The translations under genes were made by a program, and so were the position numbers. A DNA stretch of 10,744 bases from Dehalococcoidia bacterium. GTDB taxonomy: Bacteria > Chloroflexota > Dehalococcoidia > SAR202 > UBA11138. The notes beneath the pieces were generated by a model, which did no database searches, was not told the origin of the DNA, and saw nothing but the letters and a program-made list of their open reading frames with translations. Below are positions 6,156 to 10,744 of the stretch, one piece after another; the stretch's first letter is position 1; each line of letters begins with the position of its first letter. The stretch spans positions 1-10,744 of the forward strand of contig JAAXHY010000009.1 of assembly GCA_012270665.1 (NCBI GenBank), written 5' to 3'.

Positions 6156-7100
6156 TCAGGCGTACTCGACGATATGCCCGAACAGGCGCTTAAGGCGGGC
6201 GCTGTCGGCGAGGTCGAGGGCTGGGTTCTCCATGGCGCGGACGTTGGATTCGAGGTGCGTGAGGTTGGAGGTTCCGGTTATGACGGTGGATATGGCGGGA
6301 TGGTCGGCGGCGAACTTGTAAGCGGCGGCGATTACCGATTCCACGTCGTCGTGAAGCAGCCAGTCGAGCGGCTTCCTGTCGGGCAAGGCGTCTCTCGGGA
6401 CAAGGCCACGGGATTTCCATTCCACCATCGTCTGTTCCAGCAGTTGAGGATTAGGCAATATTATCCTGACGGCGGCCATGTTCAGGATTCCGATGTCGTG
6501 CTGGATTGCGAGCGGAAGCATCTCCTTTGCGGCGTGCTGGTTGAGTATGCCGTACTTGAGCATGATGACGTCCCAGAGGTCAGGGGCCTTAGTCAGCCCT
6601 GCAATAGCGCCGCACTGGGCGGGGTCAACGATGTAACGAAGACTGAATCCTCGATGCCCTACGAGACCGCGCTCCCTGAGTCGCTCGAGGACGGGCATGT
6701 AACGCTCGACCACCATGTCGTGGCGCTCGGCGAGCAAACCGTGAAATAGCATCACGTCTATATGGTCGGTATTCAGGCGACGCAGGCTGCGCTCTACGGA
6801 GCGGGTGAGTTCCTCGGGGTCGCCGGTGGGATCGCCGTCGCGGGGGTAGGCCCACTTGGTCACGAGTATGTAGTCATCGCGCCGGACACCCTCCAGTGAG
6901 CGTCCGAGAATAGCCTCGCTGTCGCCGTAACTCTCGTGGGTGTCGAAGAGGTTGATGCCCAGATCGAGGCACCTGTGAATGAGGCGGTCCTGTTCAGCCT
7001 GGAGGAGTCCACGCTTCTGTCCGAACTGGCTCGGGCCCCCGGTGCCCTGGCTGAGGAGCGAGACTTTCAGGCCGGTCCTGCCCAGGGTTCGGTATTGCAT
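6156..7100 (-). CDS. Aldo/keto reductase
   Basis: Cytosolic (beta/alpha)8-barrel oxidoreductase that uses NAD(P)H on a carbonyl substrate, 314 aa from the chosen start. The catalytic tetrad is visible as Asp53 and Tyr58 (LFDTHESYGDSE), Lys82 (ILVTKW) and His120 (VMLFHG). The C-terminal part contains the cofactor-side motif STVITGTSNLTHLESNV. The frame reaches ATG 7139, which overlaps the LLM stop by one base (TAATG), but ATG 7100 gives the family's characteristic N-terminus (MQYRTLGRTGLKVS) and has AAGGA with a 5-base spacer (7106-7110), so it is preferred. The longer 327-aa form, with coupled translation, cannot be excluded. It sits between the LLM oxidoreductase and Nudix genes, which suggests a shared pathway handling a carbonyl or alcohol compound; the substrate is unknown. 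Confidence 0.88.
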   Translation of the reverse strand: MQYRTLGRTGLKVSLLSQGTGGPSQFGQKRGLLQAEQDRLIHRCLDLGINLFDTHESYGDSEAILGRSLEGVRRDDYILVTKWAYPRDGDPTGDPEELTRSVERSLRRLNTDHIDVMLFHGLLAERHDMVVERYMPVLERLRERGLVGHRGFSLRYIVDPAQCGAIAGLTKAPDLWDVIMLKYGILNQHAAKEMLPLAIQHDIGILNMAAVRIILPNPQLLEQTMVEWKSRGLVPRDALPDRKPLDWLLHDDVESVIAAAYKFAADHPAISTVITGTSNLTHLESNVRAMENPALDLADSARLKRLFGHIVEYA

Positions 7101-7105
7101 GGGAT

Positions 7106-7110
7106 TCCTT
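7106..7110 (-). promoter_or_regulatory. Ribosome binding site favouring the inner aldo/keto reductase start
   Basis: AAGGA on the minus strand, 5 bases before ATG 7100. It competes with the stop-start overlap (TAATG) at 7139, which would add 13 residues not usual for the family. Confidence 0.55.
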
Positions 7111-7138
7111 TCCATCACTGCGAACGGAGTCGTGGTCA

Positions 7139-8128
7139 TTATATCGGGGCGAGGGATTCGACGGTCTGCTCGAACGCTTCCAGCCTGGGCAGCAGGAGTG
7201 GGGTGTCAACGCCGGCGTCGGTGTACTCTTGGATTCGGTCGCGGCATCTCGCGGCGTCGCCGAGGAGGTAGCAGGCTTCGGCGAGTTCTTCGGAGACGTA
7301 GCGGGCCGCGCCGGACTCGTCTCCAGACGCAACGAGTTCCCTGACGGGGGCCAGAATGGAAGTGTCGAATCCTCCCTGCCCCAGCAGAACTTCCCCTACA
7401 AACGACTCGGCAATCAGGCGGGCGACACGCTCGCGCAGGGACGGCAGCATGGTGTCGGGGTCATCGGTCAGGCGGACTATGAGCATACAGGTTATGTCTA
7501 TCGAGGCCGGATCGCGGCCAGCGTTGGAGGCGGCCTCCCTGACTTCGTTTACGGCCCAGCGTATGTACTCGACAGGGGCGTATGCGTTGAGAAGAACTCC
7601 GTCCGCCACCTCACCGGCGAGCCGGAGCGCCCTGGGGCCGATTGCGGCCAAATAGACGGGAAGCGCGTCCTGAACGGGATGGATCGCGAGGCCGACGTTG
7701 GTCAGTCTGACGCCGGCGAACTCGTCGGAGACTCGCTCTCCGCTCCACATGCGGCGGAGCGAGGCGACCGTGCCTCGCAGCCTGGACAGCGGGGCATGGT
7801 AGTCCATGCCCATGCGTCTCGTGATCACCTCGGCGTCGCTGCGACCGAGTCCGAGCATCATCCTGCCGCCGCTGATCCGGTCGAGGGTGGCGGCTCCCAT
7901 TCCGATAAGGGCGGGATTGCGGGTGTAGGGGTTGACGACTCCGACGCCGAGCCTGACGCGCTCGGTCCGGGCGGCGAGATAGCCGAGCATCGAGAAGGTC
8001 TCTTCGTGGAAGTATCGCTCGGTGACCCAGAGGGAGTCGAAGCCGGCGTCCTCGGCCATGCGCGCGTAGCCGGAGAGCTCCTCACCGCTGTCTATACCGT
8101 GGTAGAGTACGATTCCGGTTTTCGCCAA
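7139..8128 (-). CDS. LLM-class flavin- or F420-dependent oxidoreductase
   Basis: Member of the bacterial luciferase-like monooxygenase superfamily, 329 aa, a TIM-barrel enzyme using FMN or coenzyme F420. Visible signatures: the N-terminal strand KTGIVLYHG, the helix-strand ARMAEDAGFDSLWVTERYF, the VRLGVGVVNPYTRNP segment, then MGAATLDRISGGRMMLGLGR (cofactor-pocket region), and later PVYLAAIGPRALRLAGEVAD. These resemble the F420-dependent methylene-tetrahydromethanopterin reductase-like branch, but cofactor and substrate are not determined by sequence alone. The frame extends to ATG 8173, which has no ribosome site. TTG 8128 has AAAGGAG (8137-8143) with an 8-base spacer and gives the family N-terminus, so it is chosen. 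It leads the operon with the aldo/keto reductase and Nudix genes. The 167-bp gap upstream of it holds no promoter that I could call with confidence. Confidence 0.88.
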   Translation of the reverse strand: MAKTGIVLYHGIDSGEELSGYARMAEDAGFDSLWVTERYFHEETFSMLGYLAARTERVRLGVGVVNPYTRNPALIGMGAATLDRISGGRMMLGLGRSDAEVITRRMGMDYHAPLSRLRGTVASLRRMWSGERVSDEFAGVRLTNVGLAIHPVQDALPVYLAAIGPRALRLAGEVADGVLLNAYAPVEYIRWAVNEVREAASNAGRDPASIDITCMLIVRLTDDPDTMLPSLRERVARLIAESFVGEVLLGQGGFDTSILAPVRELVASGDESGAARYVSEELAEACYLLGDAARCRDRIQEYTDAGVDTPLLLPRLEAFEQTVESLAPI

Positions 8129-8136
8129 CTTCGTGG

Positions 8137-8143
8137 CTCCTTT
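8137..8143 (-). promoter_or_regulatory. Ribosome binding site supporting a TTG start for the LLM gene
   Basis: AAAGGAG on the minus strand, 8 bases before TTG 8128. It decides this start over ATG 8173, which lacks any site. Confidence 0.7.
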
Positions 8144-8295
8144 CAATAGGTACTCTAATCCTCCCAAGACCATACAACACCATAGAGTTCAACTCGTTGC
8201 ATGGAATTGGATTCTCACAGTAGGTTCGCCGCGAGGACTGACCGGGCGAGGCAGTGAAACCAACGCCGTGCAGATACGCGGGCGGGCGGAACCGT

Positions 8296-8574
8296 CTAGT
8301 CCGTTCCACGGGCCTTCTGCTGGGCCGATCTCACGAATCGCAGAAGTTCGTCGCTGTCTTCGATGTCCCGGATGTCCGAGCCGTTTGGGTATTTCTCGCC
8401 GACCACTTCGTTCATCAGTTCCCATGCGTCGCGCTCGGCATCGCGAATCGTGTCGGGGTCTATGCTCTGCCAGTATTGAGCGACGGTGTGTCGCATGGCC
8501 TGGTCAATCGGAGTGCCGCGTCTGACGCGTCTGCCCACTTGCACGATCAGGTTGGCTACCAACGCGCTGCTCAT
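8296..8574 (-). CDS. Small protein of unknown function, coupled to the metallohydrolase gene
   Basis: Not recognised. 92 aa, predicted mostly helical and soluble: a hydrophobic-basic N-terminal helix (ALVANLIVQVGRRVRRG), a middle helix (DQAMRHTVAQYWQSI), an acidic helix (TIRDAERDAWELMNEVVG) and a final acidic-to-basic helix (SDELLRFVRSAQQKA). No cysteine cluster, signal peptide or membrane segment is seen. ATG 8574 begins 2 bp after the stop of the upstream metallohydrolase gene and has AGGAG (8581-8585) with a 6-base spacer, overlapping that gene's end. This tight coupling argues for co-translation and a real gene, perhaps an accessory or partner subunit; that role is inference from spacing only. 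Confidence 0.72.
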   Translation of the reverse strand: MSSALVANLIVQVGRRVRRGTPIDQAMRHTVAQYWQSIDPDTIRDAERDAWELMNEVVGEKYPNGSDIRDIEDSDELLRFVRSAQQKARGTD

Positions 8575-8576
8575 CG

Positions 8577-10744
8577 CTATCTCCTAATCCTGCTCAGGAT
8601 CGCGTCCCTCGCCTCCAGGAACGGCCTCTGAAGGTACGCCTGGTGATCGTCCTCGCCGTGCCGATGAGTTACTGATCCAGCGGGACGTACACCCGCGGTC
8701 TCCCTGATGTATGCCAAGTCGCCGTCTATGAGCGTGAGCATATACTGGGCAGTGGCCGGGTCGAACATATCCCACTCGCCGCCGCAGGCGACGTAGATCG
8801 GCGAGGTATGCGCGAACACACCCCGGTTCCACACATCGTGATGCGGAACGATGTCGAAGTAGTCGAACGCGCCCGTGCGAGCGGCGATCCATGAGTGACC
8901 GTCTATCCTGATATTCTCCTTCAGCTTGAGCCTGCGACTTCCGTTGCGGCTCTCAGCGCGGGCGACTACTCGTCCGTTCTGGACTATCTCAAGTGAGAAG
9001 ACGGGCAGGACGCTCTCGGACCATGCCTCCACTTCCACGCTTCCCGGGCCGGATATGGACAGCGCATCGCCGACCTCCCCGCCCTCGACCGATAGATGAA
9101 TGATAGGCCCGCCGCTCAGGAAGGTTCGACCCGCCTTGACAGAGTTGCACCAGTTCTCGTAGTTGAATTCCTGATCGTTTGGCAAACGAGCGTAGGTGCG
9201 ATACAGACCGACCGGCACATTGCTCATCATCTTGTCCGTGCCGCCCACCAGAGGCAGGCGGTAGCCGCAGTTCAGGTAGCGGTAGTACTCCATATGGTTG
9301 GGACGGGTCTGACGCAGCATCTCCACACCGTCCAACCGCCCGGTGGCGACGAGCGCGGCCGGCTCTCCGTTGGGATTGGGGAAATGGGGGTTGATCACCC
9401 ACCCACCCTGCGCGTGCGCTTCGTCCGCCCAGTGCGCCAGCGTGGTCTCCATGTGTCCGCCAATCTCGGCTTCTCCGGGGCCGTCCGAACACCAGGGCAT
9501 GACCGGCTCCTTCAGACCCCACAGAATCATGTGCCCCAGGAAGTGCTGGCGGTTCTCCTGCGAGGTATAGACGATATTGTTGCCATTGCGGGTAATGCTT
9601 GCGCGGCCAGTGAAGTCCTCGGTGTTTGTGAACAGGCTGCCCCACTGGGACTGAAGCAGATTGACCACGTTGAGGTCCTCGCCGAGAGATTCGAAGTGCG
9701 CGCCCTGTGTCGAAAGGAAGTGGACATGGGAGTCGCCGCTATACCACCTCCGAGCGTTCATGTCTATCCAGCGCTTGATTCGCAACTCCAGTCGTCGCTG
9801 GCCCGGCTCGATCCGCGCTTTGGTCCGCAGAGGCTCGTATTCGAAACCACGCGCCACGTCAACGATCACGTCTCCCCGCGGAAGCCAGCCTTCACACCGG
9901 CCGTCAATGTAGGCGTAGGTGATATGTCCGAGGCGTACATCTCCGCCCACGTCCACGTGCCAGGAGTCGAGATTGGAGTTGACCTGGTTGTGATGTCCGT
10001 GCGGCTGATATGGAATCCCTTCCGGCGACCTGAAATGTACCCGGCACGGGACGGGTCTGCCGGTGTCGTCGTCAATGACCGTCACCTTCACCCAGTTGCG
10101 TCCGCGGTCCGTCAGCTCCATTCGGACCCTGGAAGTCTCTGCATTTCCCTTATCCTCGACCTCACCCCAGGACAACTGTCCGATGGACTCGCCCTTCCGC
10201 TTGATAGAGACGGTCGCCGATGGCACAGCGGAGATCTCCGCATACGACGGGCTGGCTTCGTCGTTGTCCTGTTCGCCAAATCCGCGGTGATACCCCGCTA
10301 GGAAGCCCTCGTCCGGGTCTTTGGGCAGCGGAAAGGCGTAGGTGGAGTCGCCCCTGTCCACATCCACTTCGAGATCGAAGGGACTGGAGGCCAATACCGG
10401 GTCGGTGATCGTGATCTTTGCCTCTCGACGCCCCTGGCGGGCGAAGGGATGTTCGTCCAGGTGGCTCAAGGTCACTCCGGCAATCACGAACGCGGGGCCC
10501 TTGGACGCTATCCGTATAGATTCCACCTGTACGTCCGGTTCTGGGTTAGTCCAGCTCCACAGGAAGTAGCTCCGGGCGGTAGCCTGAAGATACTCGGTCT
10601 GGCGGCGGCCCATGTCGTTCCACGAACCCTCGTGGCGCGGCATCAGCTGATGCTTGCCGTCGGTGACAGCGAGAAACGGCAGCCCGGACGCGCCCCGGAA
10701 GGAGTCGGTCGGGACACATCCTATCTCGAATCGCTCTCTGACGG
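8577..10744 (-). CDS. CehA/McbA-type PHP-like metallohydrolase, 5' end outside window
   Basis: Large predicted metal-dependent hydrolase. The frame stays open to the window edge, so the in-frame ATG 10643 is probably internal: the 33 codons before it read as normal protein (FEIGCVPTDSFRGASG, LPFLAVTDGKHQ). At least 721 residues are visible. Counted from that Met, residues 1-290 form beta-rich domains, with DDDTGRPVPCRVHF like a carboxypeptidase-regulatory fold. The PHP-like metal site begins with GDSHVH (Asp304, His306, His308) and continues with NPHFP (His420) and GGTD (Asp470). A beta-sandwich tail follows (VEVEAWSESVLPVFSLEIVQNG). The family includes carbaryl-type hydrolases CehA and McbA, but members act on varied esters and the substrate here is unknown. 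Whether it is exported cannot be judged because the N-terminus is missing. The 92-aa gene follows immediately. Confidence 0.8.
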   Translation of the reverse strand, partial: VRERFEIGCVPTDSFRGASGLPFLAVTDGKHQLMPRHEGSWNDMGRRQTEYLQATARSYFLWSWTNPEPDVQVESIRIASKGPAFVIAGVTLSHLDEHPFARQGRREAKITITDPVLASSPFDLEVDVDRGDSTYAFPLPKDPDEGFLAGYHRGFGEQDNDEASPSYAEISAVPSATVSIKRKGESIGQLSWGEVEDKGNAETSRVRMELTDRGRNWVKVTVIDDDTGRPVPCRVHFRSPEGIPYQPHGHHNQVNSNLDSWHVDVGGDVRLGHITYAYIDGRCEGWLPRGDVIVDVARGFEYEPLRTKARIEPGQRRLELRIKRWIDMNARRWYSGDSHVHFLSTQGAHFESLGEDLNVVNLLQSQWGSLFTNTEDFTGRASITRNGNNIVYTSQENRQHFLGHMILWGLKEPVMPWCSDGPGEAEIGGHMETTLAHWADEAHAQGGWVINPHFPNPNGEPAALVATGRLDGVEMLRQTRPNHMEYYRYLNCGYRLPLVGGTDKMMSNVPVGLYRTYARLPNDQEFNYENWCNSVKAGRTFLSGGPIIHLSVEGGEVGDALSISGPGSVEVEAWSESVLPVFSLEIVQNGRVVARAESRNGSRRLKLKENIRIDGHSWIAARTGAFDYFDIVPHHDVWNRGVFAHTSPIYVACGGEWDMFDPATAQYMLTLIDGDLAYIRETAGVRPAGSVTHRHGEDDHQAYLQRPFLEARDAILSRIRR

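Noticed and set aside
8129..8295. A promoter or terminator in the gap before the LLM gene
   Set aside because: A TTGAAC and two TATGGT hexamers are present, but not at workable spacing, and no stable T-tailed hairpin was seen.
8289..8308. GGAAC...GTTCC inverted repeat at the end of the 92-aa gene as a terminator
   Set aside because: Only five pairs, and no run of T on either side.
9096..10301. A 400-codon plus-strand open frame opposite the metallohydrolase
   Set aside because: Antisense shadow of a clearly recognisable gene; low-complexity composition and no motif.

Overview
This is a gene-dense bacterial window. The main genes are GC-rich, and two patches are visibly richer in AT. It holds eleven protein genes: eight complete on the minus or plus strand with clear boundaries, one complete with an uncertain start (the PIN-like toxin), and one cut at each window edge. 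No tRNA, rRNA, CRISPR array or insertion sequence was seen. The gene mix (a DUF169 protein, an LLM-class flavin or F420 oxidoreductase, an aldo/keto reductase, SelB, a CehA/McbA-type metallohydrolase and frequent TTG starts) would fit a Chloroflexota genome, perhaps a Dehalococcoidia/SAR202-like lineage. That placement is recognition from memory, not a search result, and is held with low to moderate confidence.

Left end (1-1423): the C-terminus of a DUF169 protein (plus strand) converges on a minus-strand toxin-antitoxin pair. The pair is a DUF433 antitoxin with an N-terminal helix-turn-helix region, followed by an overlapping PIN-like (VapC45-type) toxin. A 92-bp divergent region at 1332-1423 carries two overlapping extended -10 promoters, one for the toxin-antitoxin pair and one for the next gene.

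Middle left (1424-2849, plus strand): a CtBP-like D-2-hydroxyacid dehydrogenase is followed by a small retropepsin-like aspartic protease of low GC. This pair converges, 4 bp apart, with a minus-strand operon made of selB and a 167-aa protein of unknown function. The selB promoter region (5259-5513) holds an extended -10 element and an operator-like 7-bp inverted repeat.

Right half (5514-10744, all minus strand): reading 5' to 3', the order is a large CehA/McbA-type PHP-like metallohydrolase, open at the right window edge, with a tightly coupled 92-aa unknown protein. A 167-bp gap follows, then a compact operon of LLM oxidoreductase, aldo/keto reductase and Nudix hydrolase. The last three look like a small catabolic or redox-repair cassette. 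SelB implies that the organism makes selenoproteins, but selA, selC, selD and any UGA-containing gene lie outside the window.
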